DNA from: Candidatus Margulisiibacteriota bacterium
Lineage (GTDB): Bacteria > Margulisbacteria > Riflemargulisbacteria > GWF2-39-127
Assembly: GCA_003242895.1 (NCBI GenBank)
Contig: QKMY01000062.1
Span: 1-64,000, forward strand
Length of the DNA stretch: 64,000 nucleotides
Reading direction: 5' to 3'
The notes beneath the pieces were generated by a model. It did not search any database. It had not been told where the DNA came from and saw only the letters and a program-made list of their open reading frames with translations. Both the position numbers and the translations under genes were made by a program. Below are positions 56,530-64,000 of this stretch, in pieces (within the stretch, counting starts at the first letter, position 1; every line of letters starts with the position of its first letter).

Positions 56530-58629
56530 CTACCGAACATCTTCTCTCCCTTCAGCTAGCTTTACCAAGCCTGAGATATCCAGAATAAGTCCAACATTAC
56601 CATCCGGCATAATAGTACAGCCTGATATCCCCGGGATATTTTTCATTGCTTCTCCCAGATTCTTAATTACCACCTGTTGTTGCCCTAATAACTCGTCGAT
56701 AACCAATCCGATCTGATGTCCCTCATTTTCAACGACAACAATAATTGATTGAGACAATATCTGCTCGGCAGTCTCAATATTATATAATTTATTTATCCTG
56801 AAAACAGGAATAAGCCTATCCTTGAGAGAAATCACTTCACCCTTGTTCACAACTGTAGAAATAATATCTTCATCTGGCCTAATCGATCTAATAATGGAAA
56901 GAGAAGGAATAATATACCTCTCCTTACCGACACGAACAAACATACCTTCGATAATTGCAAGAGTGAGCGGTAATTTCATAACAAAAAGACTCCCTTTCCC
57001 GGGAATCGAAGAAATATCGACCTGCCCATGCAACATTTCGATATTCTTTTTTACTACATCCATACCAACGCCTCTGCCAGAAACATCCGTAACCGTCTTA
57101 GCCGTTGAAAAACCAGGTTCAAAAACAAGATTGAATATCTCCCAATCGGCAAGGACTTGACCTTCCCGGATAATCCCCCGCTCCTGAGCTTTTGCAAGTA
57201 TGGTTTCTTTATCTAATCCACGTCCATCATCTTGAATCTCAACATAGATACACCCACCCTTATGATAAGCTCTTAATTGAATTAATCCCTTAGGAGGCTT
57301 GTCTGCACTAAGACGCTCTTCGCAGGAACCCTCAATGCCATGATCAAGAGCATTACGAAGCATATGGACCAAAGGATCATGTATTTTATCGACAATTGAT
57401 TTATCTAATTCAATATCTTCTCCATGCATCTCAAAATCAATTTCTTTACCGATTTTTTTGGACAGATCGCGAACTAGTCTGGCCATCTTCTGAAACATTG
57501 TCTTAAGGGGTATCATCCGAAGCGACATTCCAGTTTCATGTAATTCGCGAGTTATTTTATCCAATTGGCTTAGATAACGAATAAAGTGAGCAGAAGATAT
57601 CTCTTTTACCTCCTGGCATTGGCTTACCATTGATTCAGCAATGACAAGTTCTCCAATCATATCAACTAACCTGTCAAGCCGCTCGGCATCAATTTTTATA
57701 GCTTCTCGAAACGAATTGTTATTATTATTTTGAATATTATTTGTTGAAATATTTTGTTTAACTTCAGGGAGAGTACCCGCTTCTAAGACAGTGATTTCCT
57801 TCTTATTCGGACTTGTTTTTTTCGTTTCCCTTTTTCCTGACACCGCCGACTTAATCTTATCAATCAAGACTAAAACAGCGTTCCCCGTAGAAACTGTGGT
57901 CCCGGAGGAAATAAATTTAGTAAAGTTTTCTATGAGTTCCTTCATTAAATCTGCGATTTCAAAGGTTAAATCGACAAGATCTCCGACTAAAATAATTTTG
58001 CCTTTTCTTACCATATCGAGCAAATTTTCAGCTTCATGAGAAAGAGATCTGATCTCGTCCAATTCAAGAAACCCGGCAACACCTTTTATTGTGTGGAACG
58101 CTCGAAAAACTGCGTTAATAGCATCTTCATTTGCTGGGTCCTTTTCTAAAATCAATAATTGATTATTAACATCATGAACATGTTCCAGCGCCTCAATTAC
58201 AAAATCCCCCAGAAGGTCAAGATCTCCTTTAAGACTATTGGGTTCTCTTCCTGATTCGACGCCAACTTGTTTACTTGGCTCCACTTGTTTGACAGGAAGT
58301 TCTTTTTCATCGATAGCAAGTTCAGGGGGAAATACAATTTCAGTGACTGTGCGCCCGTTACAAATAACTTCCTGAATTACCATTACAGTTTTGCCAATAA
58401 CATCAAATGAAGCAGAAACATCAGAAACATTCTCAAGCATTATGTCTCCAATAATCTTAGTAAGTTCGACGGCAGCAGCCGAAATCAACGAAAAATCCCC
58501 TGACGCTGTCAATTCCGCAATTTCTTCAAGTCTTGTATGAAGGTCCGCTAAAGCTTGCAAGTCAGCATAATCTGCTAAAACAAGGGCTTCAGCTAAACCT
58601 TCTACTTTCTCCTTGATATTGTCTGTCAC
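56530..58629 (-). CDS. cheA: chemotaxis histidine kinase CheA with long N-terminal extension
   Basis: A 699-residue kinase. The phospho-accepting His179 lies in AFHTIKGVAGF, whereas in most CheA it is near residue 48. The first 145 or so residues are therefore an added helical segment with no His site that I can recognise. After it come the dimerisation region, the ATP-binding HATPase with the LVHMLRNALDHGIE N-box, DDGRGLD and GRGVGMDVVKKN, and the CheW-like C-terminal domain. It starts with GTG after GAGGAGG. It is the first gene of the che operon. Confidence 0.96.
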   Translation of the reverse strand: MTDNIKEKVEGLAEALVLADYADLQALADLHTRLEEIAELTASGDFSLISAAAVELTKIIGDIMLENVSDVSASFDVIGKTVMVIQEVICNGRTVTEIVFPPELAIDEKELPVKQVEPSKQVGVESGREPNSLKGDLDLLGDFVIEALEHVHDVNNQLLILEKDPANEDAINAVFRAFHTIKGVAGFLELDEIRSLSHEAENLLDMVRKGKIILVGDLVDLTFEIADLMKELIENFTKFISSGTTVSTGNAVLVLIDKIKSAVSGKRETKKTSPNKKEITVLEAGTLPEVKQNISTNNIQNNNNNSFREAIKIDAERLDRLVDMIGELVIAESMVSQCQEVKEISSAHFIRYLSQLDKITRELHETGMSLRMIPLKTMFQKMARLVRDLSKKIGKEIDFEMHGEDIELDKSIVDKIHDPLVHMLRNALDHGIEGSCEERLSADKPPKGLIQLRAYHKGGCIYVEIQDDGRGLDKETILAKAQERGIIREGQVLADWEIFNLVFEPGFSTAKTVTDVSGRGVGMDVVKKNIEMLHGQVDISSIPGKGSLFVMKLPLTLAIIEGMFVRVGKERYIIPSLSIIRSIRPDEDIISTVVNKGEVISLKDRLIPVFRINKLYNIETAEQILSQSIIVVVENEGHQIGLVIDELLGQQQVVIKNLGEAMKNIPGISGCTIMPDGNVGLILDISGLVKLAEGREDVR

Positions 58630-59105
58630 AGCGACTCCTCCTCAATACGGACATAACTCCCCTGATCACAAGACTATATAATCAGAAGGAGAAAACAATT
58701 TATTCTTGAAACAGCGCATATGAATTATGCATTTTTGCAAAAACACTTTTATAATTTACTTTTATTATATATTTTATAAAACCTTAAAGTCAATTTTCTC
58801 AACAATTAACGGCTTTTATGCTTGTTTAAAAAATATTAAATATAATACATTATACAAGTCAAAAAACTTAGCCGCAGAGTAATTTGATAAGCCGGAAAAA
58901 CAAATATACTTATCAGCAATACATGCAATATTGTCGCTATTGATTATTGACCCGCCGGCTAAGCGATTGGTTGTTAATTGCAATAGAAATTGCCGCATCC
59001 CTAAAACAGCAAAAAAACTATACTTGAAAATAACACCCAGGACAAAGGGAAGGCCATGTTAACTCGTTACCTAACGCAACACGATTCGAGCAAAACGCAA
59101 ATCCA
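58630..59105. other. 476-base region between cheA and the Cache chemoreceptor
   Basis: Holds the cheA promoter and leader (58630-58793). The segment 58800-59105 shows only weak complementary stretches (GCCGG near 58890 with CCGGC near 58955) and no supported gene. A 60-codon frame at 58816-58998 on the minus strand has no ribosome site and no recognisable product. Confidence 0.5.
58764..58793 (-). promoter_or_regulatory. promoter of the che operon
   Basis: On the minus strand TTGACT (58793-58788), 18-base spacer, TATAAT (58769-58764). Predicted start near 58757, leader about 128 bases. The chemoreceptor gene upstream has the same -35/-10/spacer pattern. Confidence 0.65.
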
Positions 59106-61250
59106 TTAAAATTCCGAGAAATCATCATCATCGAGAGGTATTACTTTCTCTGCAAGTTTCAGCCTCTTATTAATTTGGGGGGGTTCCTTTTCATATGAGG
59201 AATCTTTGATATCAGGACGACGCAGCTCATTTTTTTTTGGAAGAGGGTTGGTTAAATCAGAGATCCCGGCATCCTGTGAGTCTGATTGCCCATAGATCAT
59301 TACATTTAATCCTTTTACCATATCATTAAGCTCTTTTGCCTGACCCAAAAGCTTACTGCTTGCTAATGCAGTCTCCTCTGCGCCAAAAGCATTTGTTTGC
59401 GTAACCTTATTCATTTGGGCAACTGCCATATTCACCTGGGCCACGCCTCTTGACTGTTCTTCGCTGGCCTCAGTAACCTCTCCGATCAAATCAGTTACCT
59501 TTGCAATCCCGTCTATTATTTTAGTCAATATATCTGCGACTTCTCCAGTCTCTGTCACCCCAGCTACAGCGTGCTTCTGAGAACCTTCAATGAGAGCAGC
59601 CGTCGTTTTGGCGGCTTCTGCGCTACGCTGGGCAAGATTCCTTACTTCTCCGGCTACCACGGCGAATCCTTTGCCGGCGTCTCCGGCCCTGGCTGCTTCA
59701 ACTGCGGCATTCAGTGCCAGCAGATTCGTTTGAAATGCAATCTCGTCGATTGTCTTAACTATCTTTGCCATTTCGTCAGAAGAAGATTTTATGTTATAAA
59801 TTGCATCACTCATATTTATCATAGCGTTCATACTCTTATCTGCAGCATTTCGGACTTCGTTTATCATTGTATTAGATTGTTTTGCATTATCAGCGTTCTG
59901 GGTAACCATGGATGCCATTTCTTCCAAGGACGAGGATATCTGTTCCAAACTGGAGGCCTGCATATTGGCACCATCTGCCATCTGTTGACTAGAGGTCGCA
60001 ACCTGCTCTGATACCGAAGAAACGTGCTTTGAACCTGAGCTTATGCGATTTGCAATATAAGCGATCTGACCAACGAGGCTTCGTGATACAAACAGCCAGA
60101 TAAAAAAAGCAAGAACTGAAGCAATGAATGATATAACCGCAATTATTAAAAAATTCTTTTTTCCGGTTGAAGAAATAAGATTAACAGAAGAATACATCTC
60201 TTCATCATAGGTACCGGCACCAATAATCCAATCCCATTGTTTATAATAAACGAAACGAACGGTCTTCATTCGAGCCTCTTTTTCATCTATGCCTTTCCAG
60301 GGATAATGAGATTCTCCGATTTCATCGATACCTAATTTTTTAGCACGGGTAATTATATCTTGAATGAAAAATTTCCCCTCCGTATCTTTTTCATCCCAGA
60401 TAAGTTCCCCATCACGTTTGCCATCTTTTGATACAAGATAATTTCCTTTGGAATCCAGGACATATACATATCCGGACTGCCCTATTTTTATTTTCGTAAT
60501 TTGTTCGCGGATATTAGTTAAAGCATCTTCTTTCATTCCGACGTAAAGCATTCCAATGACTTTATTATCAGCATTAAAAAGAGGATCATAGGCAGTAATA
60601 CACCAAGAATCCACAACAAATGCCCGCCCTACGAAACGCTGCCCGTTTAGGATTGCCGCTAATACGGGATTAGGACTGCCATCCGGGTTTTTAAAGGGAA
60701 TATAAGTTCCGATAGCCCTCGTTCCTTCTTTTGTAATAACATTAGTCGCAATCCGAAGCATGTCTCCGTCTTCATTCATCCTTTGAAATACAGTACAGGC
60801 ACCTCCAATGAGCTCCTGTACCTTATCAACTACTAGAGTTTCTTGTCCTTTATCGGCATTCTGCCCAAACCATTTTTTTCCAACCAGCACTTTGGGAAGG
60901 TCAAGTTTCGTCAAATCATGATTAAATTGATTTTTTGCTTCCCACGTGATATTTTCAGAAGCGCTAAATACCCCACCTTCCCGGCTTAAGATATCTTTCG
61001 CAACATTCAAGGAATTATTCATACTATTTTCAATTAATTTTTGTGAAATATCGCACATCAGATATACATCTTTCACCGCATTGTCTAGCGTTATATAAGC
61101 TAATTTCCGGCTTTCCTGAGTTGCTATCGTTATTACTTTCTTATTTTGACTATAGACAACACCACCGATAATAAGCAAAGGTGTTATTGTCAAAAATATT
61201 CCGATGAGTAATAATTTTTTTTGAAGGGTTAATTTAACTTTATCTGACAT
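59106..61250 (-). CDS. methyl-accepting chemotaxis protein with Cache sensor
   Basis: A 714-residue chemoreceptor. Membrane segment 1 is about 12-32. The periplasmic Cache_3/Cache_2 fusion-type sensor fills about 40-360 and includes [22 protein letters not shown] and [18 protein letters not shown]. Membrane segment 2 is about 368-390. No clear HAMP is seen before the cytoplasmic coiled coil. The signalling tip [21 protein letters not shown] is intact. ATG at 61250 follows AAGGAGC; the frame extends further upstream without a better start. It is adjacent to the che operon and has its own promoter. Confidence 0.95.
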   Translation of the reverse strand: MSDKVKLTLQKKLLLIGIFLTITPLLIIGGVVYSQNKKVITIATQESRKLAYITLDNAVKDVYLMCDISQKLIENSMNNSLNVAKDILSREGGVFSASENITWEAKNQFNHDLTKLDLPKVLVGKKWFGQNADKGQETLVVDKVQELIGGACTVFQRMNEDGDMLRIATNVITKEGTRAIGTYIPFKNPDGSPNPVLAAILNGQRFVGRAFVVDSWCITAYDPLFNADNKVIGMLYVGMKEDALTNIREQITKIKIGQSGYVYVLDSKGNYLVSKDGKRDGELIWDEKDTEGKFFIQDIITRAKKLGIDEIGESHYPWKGIDEKEARMKTVRFVYYKQWDWIIGAGTYDEEMYSSVNLISSTGKKNFLIIAVISFIASVLAFFIWLFVSRSLVGQIAYIANRISSGSKHVSSVSEQVATSSQQMADGANMQASSLEQISSSLEEMASMVTQNADNAKQSNTMINEVRNAADKSMNAMINMSDAIYNIKSSSDEMAKIVKTIDEIAFQTNLLALNAAVEAARAGDAGKGFAVVAGEVRNLAQRSAEAAKTTAALIEGSQKHAVAGVTETGEVADILTKIIDGIAKVTDLIGEVTEASEEQSRGVAQVNMAVAQMNKVTQTNAFGAEETALASSKLLGQAKELNDMVKGLNVMIYGQSDSQDAGISDLTNPLPKKNELRRPDIKDSSYEKEPPQINKRLKLAEKVIPLDDDDFSEF

Positions 61251-61395
61251 ATACAGCTCCTTCTTACTTAAACAGGATATAAAATCAATCAATAAAAAAC
61301 AAAACGCATTAGATATTCAAAATATTAGAGTAAATCAAATAAACATAGATTTAAAGGTTACATTGAGATAAATAATAAAGACAACTATATTTTTG

Positions 61396-61425
61396 ATTAT
61401 AATATTTAAATAAAGAGTAAGTCAA
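61396..61425 (-). promoter_or_regulatory. promoter of the Cache chemoreceptor gene
   Basis: On the minus strand TTGACT (61425-61420), 18-base spacer, TATAAT (61401-61396). Start near 61389, leader about 140 bases. It is the twin of the cheA promoter. Confidence 0.65.
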
Positions 61426-61457
61426 ATAGTGAGAACTTGACAAAAAAAATTGTAAGC

Positions 61458-62516
61458 TCAGGATATAAACATTGCATCCCCAAAACTAAAAAACCTATAG
61501 TTTTCTGCTTTGGCGATAGTATAAGCATTTAAGATGGATTTCCTGTTATAAAACGCAGAGACAAGAAGCAATAGCGATGAACCGGGAAGATGAAAATTAG
61601 TCACAATTCCATCAACTACCTTAAACTGATATCCGGGATAAATAAAAATAGAGGTTTTTCCTGATAACGGCGTTATCTCTCCAGTAATCATTTCGTCAGC
61701 GATTGTCTCAAGAACCCTAACGGAAGTTGTACCAACAGCAATAACCCTGTGTCCGGAAGCTTTCGCTTGATTAATAGCTTGTATTGCTGAGGAGGTAATT
61801 TCATAATACTCTTCATGCATGATATGGTCGGTTATCACTTCTGCTTTGACCGGCAAAAAAGTACCTAACCCAACATGGAGCGTCACATCAACTACGGTTA
61901 TGCCTTTTTTCGCAATTTCTCCCAGTAATTTTTCAGTAAAATGCAGGCCGGCGGTCGGAGCCGCAGATGATCCTCGCTTCGAAGCAAATACCGTTTGATA
62001 CCGTTCTTTCAATTCACAAGGAGAAAGCCGGGTGCTCTGTAAATTAATGTATGGGGGAAGCGGAACATTTCCGATAGCATCAATGATTTCCCAGAAATCA
62101 CCCTGATACCGAAATTTTACAAGCCGTTTTCCTTCTTCACAAAAACCAATAATCTCAGCCGCCAGGCTATTAGAAAAAAATACTATGTCGCCTAATTTCA
62201 GGCGTTTTGCCGGGCGACAGATTACCTCCCAGATATCTTGTCCTTTCTCTGACAACAACAAAAACTCAATCTTAGCGCCAGTCTCTTTCCGGCCAAAGAT
62301 CCTTGCAGGAAATACACTCGTGTTGTTTCGCACAAGAACATCCCCGGGATTAAGATAATGAACAAGATCGTGAAAAAGTCCATGATTGATTGTGTTATGT
62401 TGTTTATCCAGCACCATTAATCGGGAATTATCTCGTTTTTGCGCCGGACTTTGGGCAATATACCGCTCTTCGAGCTGATACTCGTACGATGACAACTGAA
62501 AGTTTTCATCATGCAT
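61458..62516 (-). CDS. queA: S-adenosylmethionine:tRNA ribosyltransferase-isomerase
   Basis: Adds the cyclopentene ring, from SAM, to 7-aminomethyl-7-deazaguanine in tRNA, producing epoxyqueuosine. The N terminus YEYQLEERYIAQSPAQKRDNS, VRNNTSVFPARIFG and the AAPTAGLHFTEKLL block are family hallmarks. The open frame continues to 62741, but that would overlap queH by over 200 bases. ATG at 62516 overlaps it by eight (ATGCATGA) and gives 352 residues, the normal size. Confidence 0.96.
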   Translation of the reverse strand: MHDENFQLSSYEYQLEERYIAQSPAQKRDNSRLMVLDKQHNTINHGLFHDLVHYLNPGDVLVRNNTSVFPARIFGRKETGAKIEFLLLSEKGQDIWEVICRPAKRLKLGDIVFFSNSLAAEIIGFCEEGKRLVKFRYQGDFWEIIDAIGNVPLPPYINLQSTRLSPCELKERYQTVFASKRGSSAAPTAGLHFTEKLLGEIAKKGITVVDVTLHVGLGTFLPVKAEVITDHIMHEEYYEITSSAIQAINQAKASGHRVIAVGTTSVRVLETIADEMITGEITPLSGKTSIFIYPGYQFKVVDGIVTNFHLPGSSLLLLVSAFYNRKSILNAYTIAKAENYRFFSFGDAMFIS

Positions 62517-63114
62517 TATTTGATCCATCCTCAATCTTTTGTAATATCCGAGTAACCTGTTTGATACTCCCCTTCTGTTTTTTTTCAGCAGAAAATCTCT
62601 CATATTCCGAAAAAATACATCCGCAATACTGTTGTCGATAAAGTTTCTGTTTAATAGCATTCTTCTTCCCATTATGAAACAGAGAACGAAAATCATGATA
62701 GAAAAAATCGACGGAATATTTCTTGGCAGCCTCCTGTCCAAGACGAATAATCAAATCATGGTTCTGATAAGGGCTTACCAGCAACGTGGTTGAAAACGAA
62801 GAGTATCCTTCTTTGCGTGCCTGATCGGCAGTTGCCTCAAGCCTTCTTTTATAGCATTGCTCACACCGGGAAAGACCAAATGAATTGTGACCAATAACTG
62901 ACTCGATATCATAGGTGCCATCAATATAAAAACCGAGTCTTTTTTTTTCCATAAAGGATTCAAAACTTTTTAACCGCAATTCAAACTCAACGTAGGGATG
63001 AATATATGGGTTGAAGAAATAGAAAGCTCCGGACAGAAATGGCTGGTCCTCTACCCAGTCAATTATTATACTGGAACAAGGGGCACAGCAGGCATGGAAC
63101 AAAATTTTCTTCAT
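62509..63114 (-). CDS. queH: epoxyqueuosine reductase QueH
   Basis: Reduces epoxyqueuosine to queuosine in tRNA, doing the job of QueG in species lacking it. It has 201 residues. Four cysteine groups needed for the Fe-S and metal centre are present: Cys9/10/13 (HACCAPC), Cys84/87 (RCEQCYKRR) and the late QQYCGCIFSEYE pair. It is directly coupled to queA, which makes its substrate, and overlaps the RNase J stop by four bases. Confidence 0.95.
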   Translation of the reverse strand: MKKILFHACCAPCSSIIIDWVEDQPFLSGAFYFFNPYIHPYVEFELRLKSFESFMEKKRLGFYIDGTYDIESVIGHNSFGLSRCEQCYKRRLEATADQARKEGYSSFSTTLLVSPYQNHDLIIRLGQEAAKKYSVDFFYHDFRSLFHNGKKNAIKQKLYRQQYCGCIFSEYERFSAEKKQKGSIKQVTRILQKIEDGSNNA

Positions 63115-64000
63115 ATTTCCAAAATGCTGGGAACAATTAAAGGCCGGCGCTTTGTCTGCGTATAAACATACTCGGAGAGATCTTTCATCAAGGTTTTCTT
63201 CAGACTTTTCTTCTCATATTCAGGTTCTGCCGAATTATAATCTGCGATGATCTCTTCAATCTTCTGTATTATGTCCGCCCTTAGTTCTGGAGCTTCTTTC
63301 ATATAGATAAACCCTCTTGTATGCAACTTCACCTCAGACAACAGTTGGCTGGTATCTTTCCTGAGTGCAAACGAAGTTATTAGAATACCATCTCGTGAAA
63401 GCAGCTTTCGGTCCGCCTGAACTATATTATACGGTTCATCTTCAGCAAGTCCGTCAATGAGAACAGCTTCACCCGGAACGTGATCAACAACTTTACCTTC
63501 ATTATCAGAAAAAGCCAGAACATCTCCGTTTTCCAGAACAAAAATATTATTCCTTGGGATTCCAACGCTGTCGGCCAATTCTGCGTGGGCAACGAGATGT
63601 CGGTATTCACCATGGATCGGAATAAAAAACTTCGGACGGACCAGATTTATTAACAATCGAAGCTCTTCCTGGCAAGCATGCCCACTTACATGAACTTCAA
63701 AGTCCTGTTCATAGATAACTTGAGCCCCTCTGCGAAATATATTATTAATAACCTTATTAACCCCTTTTTCATTCCCGGGAATAGGAGTACCGGACAGTAC
63801 CACACAATCATTTTCATTGATACTGATACCTTTATAATCTTCCCTGCTCATTCGAGCGATAACACTCATGGATTCTCCCTGACTGCCCGTCGTAATAATA
63901 AGAGTTCTTTCAGGAGGAATACTTTGCAATTGATGCAGAGAAATCAGGGTATCATCTTGATAATGAAGATATCCGTTTTCGTGTGCTTTTAATGTAACTT
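63111..64000 (-). CDS. rnj: ribonuclease J (C-terminal part; runs off the window)
   Basis: Partial: about 296 codons are visible and the gene continues past position 64000. RNase J is a metallo-beta-lactamase/beta-CASP enzyme with 5'-exonuclease and endonuclease activity in mRNA decay and rRNA processing. Visible are beta-CASP motifs TTGSQGES, SGTPIPGNE and VHVSGHA, then PKFFIPIHGEYRHL (HGEYRHL motif) and the C-terminal domain ending RRPLIVPSILEI. The N-terminal HxHxDH nuclease motif lies outside the window. It overlaps queH by four bases. Confidence 0.93.
   Translation of the reverse strand, partial: VTLKAHENGYLHYQDDTLISLHQLQSIPPERTLIITTGSQGESMSVIARMSREDYKGISINENDCVVLSGTPIPGNEKGVNKVINNIFRRGAQVIYEQDFEVHVSGHACQEELRLLINLVRPKFFIPIHGEYRHLVAHAELADSVGIPRNNIFVLENGDVLAFSDNEGKVVDHVPGEAVLIDGLAEDEPYNIVQADRKLLSRDGILITSFALRKDTSQLLSEVKLHTRGFIYMKEAPELRADIIQKIEEIIADYNSAEPEYEKKSLKKTLMKDLSEYVYTQTKRRPLIVPSILEI

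Noticed and set aside
58816-58998. 60-codon gene between cheA and the chemoreceptor
   Set aside because: No ribosome site, no recognisable protein and no coding bias; it lies in an AT-rich spacer.
62517-62741. 75-residue N-terminal extension of QueA
   Set aside because: It overlaps queH in another frame, and QueA homologues begin at the MHDENFQLSSYEYQ start.

Overview
The window is gene-dense, AT-rich DNA from a double-membrane (diderm) bacterium. Evidence for an outer membrane is direct. Two predicted beta-barrel proteins end in a C-terminal phenylalanine. There is a LolA-like carrier with a LolCDE-like transporter, and a Spy/CpxP-like periplasmic protein under an ECF sigma factor. The mix of a SprA-like giant surface protein, Gld-type ABC genes, a protease with a FlgD-like C-terminal tail, a BshB1-type deacetylase, QueH and RNase J suggests a poorly sampled lineage. 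FCB-group relatives or Margulisbacteria-like candidate phyla fit best. The lineage is inference; no rRNA or other phylogenetic marker was found here.

Layout. 0-6 kb: NAD synthetase, then a reverse-strand operon mutM - GT2 glycosyltransferase - bshB1 - BshC-like gene. 6-10 kb: a GH8 glycosidase of unusual architecture, an orphan radical SAM protein and a dead 3' end of a trpB-like gene. 10-18 kb: a phosphodiester glycosidase, a five-gene envelope export operon (LolA-like, two FtsX-type permeases, ATPase, beta-barrel) and an ECF sigma / anti-sigma / Spy-like stress operon. 18-22 kb: a secreted Cache protein, a chemoreceptor, an inverted repeat and an IS3-family fossil, which together look like an accessory patch. 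22-26 kb: gldA-gldF-gldG-DUF4340.

27-39 kb: a MerR-DegV fusion regulator, an ABC-ATPase fossil, then the fatty-acid operon yceD-rpmF-plsX-fabH-acd-etfB-etfA-fabD-fabG-acpP-fabK-fabF-rnhB-yraN behind a near-consensus promoter. fabZ, fabI and acc genes are not in the window. 39-48 kb: a secreted subtilase, a lactate/malate dehydrogenase and a 1618-residue SprA-like outer-membrane protein. 48-51 kb: hemW and lepA. 51-61 kb: a complete chemotaxis operon (cheA-W-R-D-HDOD-B-X-Y-Y) plus a Cache chemoreceptor with a promoter of the same type. 61-64 kb: queA-queH-rnj, each overlapping the next.

The most promising unusual features are four. First, the MerR-DegV fusion is a candidate fatty-acid-sensing regulator beside the FASII operon. 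Second, an acyl-CoA dehydrogenase/Etf module with a ferredoxin-fused EtfA sits inside that operon. Third, the SprA-like barrel, the tailed protease and the Gld ABC genes may belong to a type IX-like secretion system. Fourth, a TGHQP-motif protein is translationally coupled to bshB1. No tRNA, rRNA or CRISPR array was seen.
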